Below, in pieces: positions 6,712 through 13,163 of a stretch of 14,417 nt of DNA. The first letter of the stretch is position 1, and each line of letters begins with the position of its first letter. The translations under genes and the position numbers were made by a program. The notes beneath the pieces are model-generated. The model saw only the letters and a list, made by a program, of their open reading frames with translations, was not told where the DNA came from and made no database searches. This DNA comes from Pseudomonadota bacterium (lineage in GTDB: Bacteria > Pseudomonadota > Gammaproteobacteria > Burkholderiales > Burkholderiaceae_C): assembly GCA_023438115.1 (NCBI GenBank), contig JAEZEB010000224.1, positions 1-14,417 on the forward strand, written 5' to 3'.

Positions 6712-7809
6712 TCAGGCGGCGTGCGCCGGCGTCAGGAAATTTGCGGGCACGGCGGCGAACTCCTCGCCGCCGGCCTCGCGCCACGCTTGCGTGATCGCGG
6801 CCAAGCGCGGCGCCCGCGGGCCGAAGCCGATCTCGCACAGCACCGCGCGATTCAATCGATGGTGCAGCCCCAGTTCAGCGGTGAAGCCCATCGCGCCGTG
6901 CATCTGGATCACGCTTTCCAGCGCCTCCCGCGCCGCGGGCGCCGCCGCGGCACAGGCCTGCGCCGCCATCCATGCATCGGTGGCACCGCGATCCCAGCAC
7001 AGGGCCGCGCGCTGCCAGGCCAACAGCAGGTCCTCGGCCGCCATCCAGCCGTCCACCGCCAGCTTGCGCAGCAGCTGGAAAGCACCGATGGGCCGGCCGA
7101 ACTGCTGCCGGGTCTTGAGGTACTCCACGCCGATGTCGCGACCGCCCTCGCAGGCACCCGCGAGTTCGGCGCCCGCAAGGATCAGCCAGAGCGCTTCGAG
7201 CCGCTGCCACGTCGCGTCGGAACTGCGCAGCGCGAAGCCGGCCGCCTCCACCGGTTCGCTCAGCGCCGCCGCATCCACCTCGATGTCGAATGCGCTGGTT
7301 CCGGAGACCAGGCTGGTGCGACCCAGCACGCGCCAGGCGCCCCCCTCGCGCGGCAGGTAGTGCACACGGATTCCCCTGGCATCCGGCCTTTCGCCGGTGC
7401 GCACGACGCAGGTGAGGACGTCCGCGCAATCCGCGAGCGGGACGGCAAAGAAGCGCAAGGTCGCGGGGCCGGCGATTCGTGGCGGCGCCACCGGCAAGGT
7501 ACACGTCACGGAGCGGCCGGGCGCCGGCAGCGCCGCGCCGCCCGCGAGAGCGGCGGCAGCAACGGACCACAGCCACTCCTTGAGCGGCAGCTGCGCGTCC
7601 AGCCGGCCGGCCTCGAAGGCGAGCAGGCCGGCCTCGAAGGCGCCGAGGCCCAGGCCGTCCTGCGCCTCCGGCCGCAGCACGCCGTCGAGTCCGAGCGACT
7701 GTGCCAGCGCCAGGGCCTCGACCGGGGAGCGCGGCTGCGCGAAGGCGTCGGCGAACGCGTCCACCAGCAGGTTCTGTTGTTCGTCGATGGGGATCAGGGG
7801 AGCAGGCAT
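6712..7809 (-). CDS. Acyl-CoA dehydrogenase-like subunit B, lacking the catalytic Glu
   Basis: A 365-residue divergent acyl-CoA dehydrogenase (ACAD). The C-terminal helical domain is recognisable: LAGAELAGACEGGRDIGVEYLKTRQQFGRPI (about 211-241) contains the RxQFG motif that contacts FAD across the dimer, and QMHGAMGFTAELGLHHR (302-318) is the usual C-terminal signature. The N-terminal and middle domains (about 10-190) are weakly conserved: I find no SEPGAGSD-type loop. Position 207 (Ala), where isovaleryl-CoA dehydrogenases have the base, and the YEGT position both lack Glu. It therefore probably works with the adjacent dehydrogenase as the non-catalytic half of a heteromeric enzyme. The ATG at 7809 lies 5 nt after the neighbour's stop. 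It is the last gene of the operon, followed by the hairpin at 6650-6684. A stand-alone inactive paralogue is the alternative. Confidence 0.87.
   Translation of the reverse strand: MPAPLIPIDEQQNLLVDAFADAFAQPRSPVEALALAQSLGLDGVLRPEAQDGLGLGAFEAGLLAFEAGRLDAQLPLKEWLWSVAAAALAGGAALPAPGRSVTCTLPVAPPRIAGPATLRFFAVPLADCADVLTCVVRTGERPDARGIRVHYLPREGGAWRVLGRTSLVSGTSAFDIEVDAAALSEPVEAAGFALRSSDATWQRLEALWLILAGAELAGACEGGRDIGVEYLKTRQQFGRPIGAFQLLRKLAVDGWMAAEDLLLAWQRAALCWDRGATDAWMAAQACAAAAPAAREALESVIQMHGAMGFTAELGLHHRLNRAVLCEIGFGPRAPRLAAITQAWREAGGEEFAAVPANFLTPAHAA
7605..7642. repeat. Two tandem copies of a 17-bp sequence, 21-bp period, inside a coding region
   Basis: GGCCGGCCTCGAAGGCG occurs at 7605-7621 and again at 7626-7642. 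In the dehydrogenase B gene it encodes back-to-back AFEAGLL and AFEAGRL. The period is a multiple of three, so the frame is kept. Confidence 0.8.
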
Positions 7810-7814
7810 GGTGT

Positions 7815-8975
7815 TCACTTCCGGGGCAGGGCCAGCACGCGATCGGCCACGATCTCCTGCTGGATCTGCGTGGTGCCGGCAAAGATGGTCTCCGCGCGCG
7901 CATAGCTGTAGACGTTCTTGAGGCGTTGCACGCCGGGCGCGTCGCCATCGCCGCGCCGCATGGCTTCGCCGACCAGGCGCAGGCCCAACTGGCACATGCG
8001 CGCGTGCAGGCTGCTCCAATGCAGCTTGTGCACGCTGGTCTCGGCACCCACGGGGTCGCCTTGGACGACCCGACGCACCAGGCGCCAGCTGCGGCTGCGC
8101 AGCACCATCAGGCCGGCGGCGAGATCGCCGAGCTCGGTATCGACATCGACCTCGAGCCTTCGTGCCAGCCGCGCCATTTCATGCCACTCGTTCATGAACC
8201 GTGCCTGCCGGTACAGCCGGTTGGTGCCGCGCTCGATGTCGAGGACGGTGCGCGCCGCGGGCCATCCCGCGTTGACGCCGCCGATGACCGCATCCTCGGG
8301 CACCACCACGCCATCGAAGAACACCTCGTTGAACTCGGCCCGGCCGGTGATCTGCTCGAGCGGACGCACGCGCACGCCGGCGGCCGACATCGGAACGATG
8401 AACAGGGTCAGCGACTCCCGCCCCGCCTCGGCGCCGGCCGTGCGCGCCAGCACGATGCAGAACTGCGCGTAGCGGGCGAAGCTGGTCCAGACCTTCTGGC
8501 CCTGGATGACCCAGCCCTCGCCGGTGCGGGTGACGCGGGTGCGCAGGCCGCGCAGGTCCGAGCCGGCACCGGGTTCGGAGAAGCCCTGGCACCAGATTTC
8601 GCTGGTGTCCAGGATGCGCGGCAGGTAGCGGGCCTGCTGCTGCGGCGTTCCCAGGTGCAGCAGCAGCGGCCCCACCAGTTCGCGGCCGATGCTGTTGATG
8701 CCCTCCGGCGCCGCGACACGGCCCAGCTCCTCCTGGAAGACGAGGTGTTCCCAGAGGCTCAGGCCCTGACCGCCGACGGCCTTGGGCCAGTGCAGTCCCG
8801 CAAAGCCGCCGGCATGCAGGCTTTGTTCCCAGCGCTGCTGGAAGGCTGCATCCGCGTCGTCGTCCAGTTCGGGATGGTGCTGTCCGCCCCGCCAGGCAGC
8901 GGGCAGGTGTTCCGCCAGCCAGGCACGGGCGCGCAGCCGGAATGCGTTCTGTTCTTCGCTGAAGAGAAAGTCCAT
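7815..8975 (-). CDS. Acyl-CoA dehydrogenase subunit A, with the catalytic Glu in helix G
   Basis: A 386-residue FAD-dependent acyl-CoA dehydrogenase, expected to introduce the alpha,beta double bond into an acyl-CoA and pass electrons to electron-transfer flavoprotein. It has the N-terminal helical domain (about 1-125), the FAD/substrate loop WCQGFSEPGAGSDL (128-141), KVWTSFA (161-167), and the C-terminal AETIFAGTTQIQQ (361-373). The medium-chain-type Glu is replaced by Ala (A366 in AGT), but LDIERG (245-250) places E248 where isovaleryl-CoA dehydrogenase carries its base. The RxxFG motif normally found between these is not recognisable. The adjacent subunit B has exactly that motif, so the two may form an alpha2-beta2 complex like the actinobacterial ChsE/FadE sterol enzymes. 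The ATG at 8975 follows the hydratase stop by 8 nt. Confidence 0.9.
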   Translation of the reverse strand: MDFLFSEEQNAFRLRARAWLAEHLPAAWRGGQHHPELDDDADAAFQQRWEQSLHAGGFAGLHWPKAVGGQGLSLWEHLVFQEELGRVAAPEGINSIGRELVGPLLLHLGTPQQQARYLPRILDTSEIWCQGFSEPGAGSDLRGLRTRVTRTGEGWVIQGQKVWTSFARYAQFCIVLARTAGAEAGRESLTLFIVPMSAAGVRVRPLEQITGRAEFNEVFFDGVVVPEDAVIGGVNAGWPAARTVLDIERGTNRLYRQARFMNEWHEMARLARRLEVDVDTELGDLAAGLMVLRSRSWRLVRRVVQGDPVGAETSVHKLHWSSLHARMCQLGLRLVGEAMRRGDGDAPGVQRLKNVYSYARAETIFAGTTQIQQEIVADRVLALPRK

Positions 8976-8983
8976 CGCTTCGC

Positions 8984-9769
8984 CTACTCGCCCGTAAATA
9001 CCGGCGGCCGCTTCTCGACGAAGGCGCGTTGCGCCTCCTTGGCGTCCGACGTCCTGGCCAGCACCGCCGTCATGTCCTGCTCGTAGCGGTAGCCGTCGCG
9101 CAGCGTCATCTCCTCGATCGCGTTCAGGGTCTGCTTGCCCAGGCGGGTGGACACCGGGCTCTTGGAGGCGATCTCGCGCGCGATGGACAGGGCCAGCGGC
9201 AGCAACTCGCCGGCCGGGACGCAGGCCTCGACGATGCCGCGCCGGTACAGCTCGGCGCCGCCGATGCGGTGGCCGGTCAGGGCCATGCGGCGCAGCAGCG
9301 AATGGCCGAACAGGCGCATCGCGTGGCGAGAACCGCCGGCGAGGCCCAGGTCCACCTCCGGCAGGCCGACCACGGCCTCCTCGGAAGCCACCAGGATGTC
9401 GGAGGAAGCTGCCAGCACCAATCCCGCGCCGAGCGCTGCACCGTTGATGGCCGCCACCACCGGCTTGGCGCATTCGCGCACGGAGTGGAAGCATTCGCGC
9501 GAACGGCGGGCGTGGGCGATCAGGTCCGCGGGGCCGATGAGCGCCTTGGCGCGCTTCTTGATGTCGGCGCCCGCGCTGAAGGCGCGTCCACTGCCCGTCA
9601 GCACCACCGCGCGCACCGCGTCGTCCACCGACACCAGATCGAAGGCACGCGTCAGTTCGTCCAGCGTCTGCGTCGACAGCGCATTCACGGGCGGTGCATC
9701 CATGCGGATCAGCGCCACATGATCGTTCACCTCGACGCGCACCGTCTCCAGGGTTGCATAGTCCTGCAT
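8984..9769 (-). CDS. Enoyl-CoA hydratase/isomerase family protein
   Basis: A 261-residue crotonase-fold protein acting on acyl-CoA in the cytoplasm. The CoA-binding and oxyanion-hole segments are GRAFSAGADIKK (61-72) and INGAALGAGLVLA (108-120). Of the two acidic residues of classical hydratase, the one in GLPEVDLG is kept (E138), but the rat E144 equivalent is V118. Single-Glu crotonases include delta3-delta2-enoyl-CoA isomerases and other activities, so hydration should not be assumed. Gene order puts it directly before the dehydrogenase pair, which fits a beta-oxidation-like sequence. The ATG at 9769 has GGAAAA about 8 nt upstream and lies 11 nt after the stop of the ABM protein. The start is supported by the usual length of about 260 residues. 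Confidence 0.88.
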   Translation of the reverse strand: MQDYATLETVRVEVNDHVALIRMDAPPVNALSTQTLDELTRAFDLVSVDDAVRAVVLTGSGRAFSAGADIKKRAKALIGPADLIAHARRSRECFHSVRECAKPVVAAINGAALGAGLVLAASSDILVASEEAVVGLPEVDLGLAGGSRHAMRLFGHSLLRRMALTGHRIGGAELYRRGIVEACVPAGELLPLALSIAREIASKSPVSTRLGKQTLNAIEEMTLRDGYRYEQDMTAVLARTSDAKEAQRAFVEKRPPVFTGE

Positions 9770-9780
9770 CGCGTTTTCCG

Positions 9781-10092
9781 TCACGTCGCCGGCTCCAGCA
9801 CCGACAGCACGCGGCGCACGATCAAGTCCTGCGTGCGGATGGCGTATTCCGCCATGTGCGGCGCCCGCACGTGGGCGCGAAAGGCGTCGATGTCCGCCCA
9901 TTGCTCGAGGACCACGAAGCCGTCCTCTCCGCGCGGCTGCGCATACCGGGGCAAGCCGGTGGCGTCCACGCAGGCCTGGTACGCGATGCATCCGGCCTCG
10001 GCGCGGACCGTGGGCGCCAGCGCCTTGAAAAGCTCCAGCACCGCGGCTCGCTGGCCGGGCGCCGTGGTGATCTCTGAGACGATATGGATCAA
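9781..10092 (-). CDS. Small ABM-domain (antibiotic biosynthesis monooxygenase fold) protein, TTG start
   Basis: A 103-residue protein of the dimeric alpha/beta-barrel ABM/YgiN type. It begins with beta strand IHIVSEITTAPGQ (2-14), then helix RAAVLELFKALAPTVRAEAGCIAYQA, strand FVVLEQWADIDAF and the segment AHVRAPHMAEY, where the His commonly found in this family is kept. Family members include quinol monooxygenases, cofactor-free oxygenases, heme-degrading enzymes and proteins of unknown role, so the reaction is uncertain. The start is TTG at 10092, because an AGGAG Shine-Dalgarno (10098-10102) is correctly spaced five nt upstream, no ATG or GTG lies nearby in frame, and this gives the family's usual length. 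An upstream ATG at 10185 would overlap the thioesterase by 68 nt and is unlikely. It sits 25 nt after the thioesterase and 11 nt before the hydratase. Confidence 0.83.
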   Translation of the reverse strand: MIHIVSEITTAPGQRAAVLELFKALAPTVRAEAGCIAYQACVDATGLPRYAQPRGEDGFVVLEQWADIDAFRAHVRAPHMAEYAIRTQDLIVRRVLSVLEPAT

Positions 10093-10097
10093 GGGGA

Positions 10098-10102
10098 CTC
10101 CT
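10098..10102 (-). promoter_or_regulatory. Ribosome binding site that fixes the TTG start of the ABM gene
   Basis: The minus strand reads AGGAG followed by TCCCC and then TTG. It is the clearest Shine-Dalgarno in the operon and supports a TTG initiation codon at 10092. Confidence 0.75.
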
Positions 10103-10117
10103 GTTCGAAGAAGGGGT

Positions 10118-10534
10118 TCAGTCGACTGGATCGGCGATGTAGCGGAGCACGGCAGTGGCGCGGGCGCACACCCGGTCCTCGCCATCCAGAAGTTCGGCGT
10201 CGCAGAAGGCCAGGCGGCCGGGCTCGCCCTGCAGCCGGCCGCGCGCCAGGAGGCGGCCCTTGGCCGGCCGCATGAAGTCGGTGTTCATGCTGACGGTCAC
10301 GCACGGCGGCCGCGGCGCTTCGCCCGCGTGGAGCGGACTGCGCGCGGCGTGGACCACGGCGAGGTCCAGCAGCGACATCACGATGCCACCGTGCACCGAA
10401 CCGTACGAGTTCAGCAGCTCGCCGGCCGGCTCGCAGCGCACTTCCGCCAAGCCGGCGGCGAAAGTGGCGAGATGGGCGTCCAGGTACAGCGCGAGCGGAA
10501 TCGCGGCAGGAAAGCCGTTGCGGGGTGCGCTCAT
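10118..10534 (-). CDS. PaaI-type hotdog-fold acyl-CoA thioesterase
   Basis: A 138-residue hotdog-fold protein that probably hydrolyses an acyl-CoA intermediate, releasing CoA. The key segment is LNSYGSVHGGIVMSLLDLAVVHAA (41-64): the HGG motif (48-50) precedes the long central helix with D57, as in PaaI-like thioesterases. Strand segments VTVSMNTDFMRPA and GRLLARGRLQ follow, then CDAELLDGEDRVCARATAVLRYI. The ATG at 10534 overlaps the stop of the acyl-CoA ligase by ATGA, indicating coupled translation. A thioesterase coupled to a ligase suggests CoA recycling or removal of dead-end thioesters, but a main-pathway step is also possible. Confidence 0.87.
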   Translation of the reverse strand: MSAPRNGFPAAIPLALYLDAHLATFAAGLAEVRCEPAGELLNSYGSVHGGIVMSLLDLAVVHAARSPLHAGEAPRPPCVTVSMNTDFMRPAKGRLLARGRLQGEPGRLAFCDAELLDGEDRVCARATAVLRYIADPVD

Positions 10535-12129
10535 GCGCGGGCCTCCGCAAGCGAAGCGAAGCGCTGCCGCAACGCGTTCTTCAGCACCTTTCCACCCGGA
10601 TTGCGCGGCAGCGCGGCTACATACTCCAACCGCTCGGGCAGCTTGTAGGTCGCCAGCCCGGCGCCGCGCAGCCAGGCGCAGCAGTCCGCCAGGCTCAGCG
10701 TGGCCTGGCCGCGTGGAACGATCACGCAGCACACCATCTCGCCACGCTCGGCGTCCGGCAGCCCGATCGCAGCCACCTCGCCCACTTCGGGATGCTCGAG
10801 GAGCAGGTCTTCGAGTTCGCGCGCGGCGATGTTCTCGCCCTTGCGGATGATGATGTCCTTCTTGCGGCCCGTGATGCTCAGGTGCCCGTCGACGGACAGC
10901 CGGCCGATATCGCCGGTGAGAAGCCAGCCGTCCCGCTGCGTTCCCTGGTTGTCCTCCGGCCGCAGGTAGCCGCGCGACTGGTCGGGTCCCTTCACGGCGA
11001 TCTCGCCCGCTTCGCCCGGCGCGAGCGCGCGGCCGGCATCGGCGGGATCCACGATGCGCACCTGCACATGCGGATGGACCGCACCGTCGCTTTCCACGCA
11101 GGCCGCGGCGGCCTGGCCGGCATGGCCGGTGACGGTTGGATGTTCGGACAGGCCATAGGAACGATAGGCATCGATGCCCAGCGCACGCGCCTTGCGGATC
11201 AGGGCCGGCGAGACCGATGCGCCGCCGCAGCGGAACACCCGCAGTCGCGAGGGCCCTCCGGCTCCATGGGCGGTCGCTGCCGCCACGATGCCTTGCAGGA
11301 AGGGGGTCGCGCCGGCGGTCCAGGTGCAGCCCTGCTCCTCCATCCATTGCCGCGCCGCTTCGGGGTCCCACTCGGGCAGCAGGCATGCGGTGCAGCCCAC
11401 GCTCAGCGGCATGTGGATCGCGAAGCAGATGCCTGCGATATGGGCCACGGATGCGGGGACGAACAGCACGTCGTCGCGGCCGACGCCGTCCAGCTTCGCC
11501 ATCTGCGCGCCTTCGATCGCGAGGCAGCGATGGTCGTAGAGAACCGCCTTCGGCCGGCCACTCGTGCCCGAGGTGAAGATCATGGTGGTCACCGCATCCA
11601 GGCCTTCGCCTTCCGGCACGCGGGGCGGGCCTTCGGCCGCGGCGTCGCTCCACTCACCCTGGCCGGCGGGCTGCAGCAGTTCCGCCGCGCCCCACCCGGA
11701 ATAGCGCGGCGCAATGGTGGCCAGCGTGACTCCGGGGCCGGCGCTGCGCCGGGCCAGCGCGAGATGGTCGGTGCCGCGCCAGGCCGTGGGCGTCACGAAG
11801 ACGCGCGCGTTCACCTGGCCAAGCATGTAGCGCAGGTCGTGCTCGCGCATCGCGGGCAGGATGGGCACGGCGACCGCGCCGCACTCGAGGATGGCGTAGT
11901 ACAGGACGATCGATTCGATCCAGTTGGGAAGCTGGAAGGCGACCACGTCGGCGCGTCGCACGCCGAGTGCTTGCAGTTCCCCGCAGGCGCGCCGCGCCGC
12001 CTGCAGGACTTCGGCATAGGTGATGACGGCACCGGGTGTCTTCAGGGCAGCGGTGCGCGGCCTCTCGCCGGCCCAGCGGCGCAACAACTCACCGGCCGTG
12101 TTCAAGGGAGAGACATCGAATGCTTGCAT
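10531..12129 (-). CDS. AMP-dependent acyl-CoA synthetase (CoA ligase)
   Basis: A 532-residue member of the ANL adenylating superfamily that activates a carboxylic acid with ATP and CoA. Signatures are the phosphate loop MIFTSGTSGRPKAVLYDH (183-200), the A5-type motif YGLSEHPTVT (325-334), the hinge region LLTGDIGR...ITGRKKDIIIRKGENI (403-434) and the catalytic Lys K514 in NPGGKVLK. The SEHPT version of motif A5 resembles cyclohexanecarboxylate/FadD-type ligases more than acetyl-CoA synthetase, but substrate specificity cannot be read reliably. It is the first gene of the operon and divergent from the LysR gene. The ATG at 12129 gives the usual N-terminus; ATG at 12168 is an in-frame alternative adding 13 basic residues. 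Neither has a clear Shine-Dalgarno. Confidence 0.92.
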   Translation of the reverse strand: MQAFDVSPLNTAGELLRRWAGERPRTAALKTPGAVITYAEVLQAARRACGELQALGVRRADVVAFQLPNWIESIVLYYAILECGAVAVPILPAMREHDLRYMLGQVNARVFVTPTAWRGTDHLALARRSAGPGVTLATIAPRYSGWGAAELLQPAGQGEWSDAAAEGPPRVPEGEGLDAVTTMIFTSGTSGRPKAVLYDHRCLAIEGAQMAKLDGVGRDDVLFVPASVAHIAGICFAIHMPLSVGCTACLLPEWDPEAARQWMEEQGCTWTAGATPFLQGIVAAATAHGAGGPSRLRVFRCGGASVSPALIRKARALGIDAYRSYGLSEHPTVTGHAGQAAAACVESDGAVHPHVQVRIVDPADAGRALAPGEAGEIAVKGPDQSRGYLRPEDNQGTQRDGWLLTGDIGRLSVDGHLSITGRKKDIIIRKGENIAARELEDLLLEHPEVGEVAAIGLPDAERGEMVCCVIVPRGQATLSLADCCAWLRGAGLATYKLPERLEYVAALPRNPGGKVLKNALRQRFASLAEARA

Positions 12130-12245
12130 GGGTGTTCGGAAGGCTCGCCGGCGCACGCGGTGCGGCATGGCGCGTGCGGCATACTCTAGCCAGCAGCATG
12201 CGCCGCAGCGCACGGCGAAGACATACCAGCCATATCCTCCAAGCC
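12130..12245. promoter_or_regulatory. Divergent promoter/operator region between the CoA-ligase operon and lysR
   Basis: A 116-nt intergenic region. It contains a 9-bp direct repeat GTGCGGCAT (12160-12168 and 12174-12182, 14-bp period) and an imperfect inverted relative, TGCGCCGCA, near 12199-12207. It also has ATACCAGCCATAT (12223-12235), which has ATA/TAT ends. These are candidate LysR-type sites. I cannot assign -35/-10 boxes confidently on either strand. Confidence 0.5.
12219..12230 (+). promoter_or_regulatory. Copy 1 of a 12-bp motif shared by two promoter regions
   Basis: AGACATACCAGC ends 15 nt before the lysR ATG. An identical 12-mer occurs at 14400-14411 upstream of the solute-receptor gene. 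It may be an operator for the LysR protein or another regulator. Confidence 0.45.
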
Positions 12246-13154
12246 ATGAGCAAGCCGTCGGGACCGGAGTGGGACCTCTCCCACCTGCGCCTGGTACAGA
12301 AGATCGTCACCGAGGGCAGCCTGACGCGCGTGGCCACGCTGCTCGGAACGCCGCAACCGAGCATCAGCCGCAAGCTCACGCGCTTCGAGCAGGAGTGCGG
12401 AGGAAAGCTGTTCGTGCGAACGGGACGCGGCCTGCAGCTGTCCGATTTCGGCAAGCAGGTCTATCCGCGGATGCAACTGTTGCTGCGCGAGGCCGAACAC
12501 CTGACGCGCGACCTGCAGGCGCAGGCGGCGGTGCCGACCGGTGAAGTGCGGTTGGGAGCCCTGCCCTCGCTGACGTTCTCGCTGGTGCTGCCGCTGCTGG
12601 AGAGGGTGCGCCGCGAATTCCCCGGCATCGTGCTGAGCCTGAGCGAGGGTTCGACGGGGCAGCTCGATCAGTGGCTGTCCGCGGGCGCCGTGGACCTGAT
12701 CGTCACCCTGCGCTACGGCGGGCGGCCATCCACGGACTTCGAACTGCTGCAACCTTCCCCGGCCTATCTGGCGGGGGAGGCCGGCAGGCGCCTCGTGCGG
12801 GGGGAAACCGTCCCGTTCAAGGCACTGGACGGCGCGCCGCTGGTGCTGCCCGCCGCTCCCAGCGCGACGCGCCTGCTGCTCGAGCAACTCGCGCGCCGCG
12901 AGGGGATCGCCCTGAACGTCGTGGCCGAATCGGATTCGACCCAGTTGCAGGGCGCGCTCGCGGCGCGAGGACACGCGTATGCGGTCCTGACACGCAATGC
13001 CCTGGCGGGTCAGTCGGGGGTGGACTCCGCGCTCATCGTGGAGCCGGAGATCGAGCGCCATCTCGCGATGGCCTACACCCCGGCCCGGCCGGCCTCGCGG
13101 GCAACCCGCGAGGTGTCCGCCCTGGTGCGCGAGCTTCTCAAACGCGCGCCCTGA
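12246..13154 (+). CDS. LysR-family transcriptional regulator
   Basis: A 302-residue LysR-type regulator. The N-terminal winged helix-turn-helix covers about 10-70 (LSHLRLVQKIVTEGSLTRVATLLGTPQPSISRKLTRFEQECGGKLFVR). The effector-binding domain starts near residue 95 with GEVRLGALPSL and runs through LLERVRREFPGIVLSLSEG and DLIVTLRYG to the C-terminus. It is divergent from the acyl-CoA ligase operon, the usual arrangement for a LysR protein controlling its neighbour in response to a pathway compound and repressing itself. The ATG at 12246 lies ten residues before the HTH; ATG at 12198 is an in-frame alternative that would put the 12-bp motif within coding sequence. No strong Shine-Dalgarno is visible for either. 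Its stop is 9 nt from the convergent stop of the receptor gene. Confidence 0.93.
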   Translation: MSKPSGPEWDLSHLRLVQKIVTEGSLTRVATLLGTPQPSISRKLTRFEQECGGKLFVRTGRGLQLSDFGKQVYPRMQLLLREAEHLTRDLQAQAAVPTGEVRLGALPSLTFSLVLPLLERVRREFPGIVLSLSEGSTGQLDQWLSAGAVDLIVTLRYGGRPSTDFELLQPSPAYLAGEAGRRLVRGETVPFKALDGAPLVLPAAPSATRLLLEQLARREGIALNVVAESDSTQLQGALAARGHAYAVLTRNALAGQSGVDSALIVEPEIERHLAMAYTPARPASRATREVSALVRELLKRAP

Positions 13155-13163
13155 TCCCGGCGC

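Noticed and set aside
6608..7360. An open frame beginning inside tRNA-His and running into the dehydrogenase B region
   Set aside because: It starts in the tRNA, crosses the terminator hairpin and is Ser/Ala/Arg-rich without any domain.
9029..10648. A 539-codon open frame on the plus strand
   Set aside because: It is antisense to the hydratase, ABM and thioesterase genes, all of which have clear motifs. The frame has no recognisable domain.
10525..12189. A 554-codon open frame on the plus strand
   Set aside because: It is antisense to the acyl-CoA ligase, whose P-loop, A5, hinge and catalytic Lys are all visible. The frame is a GC shadow.
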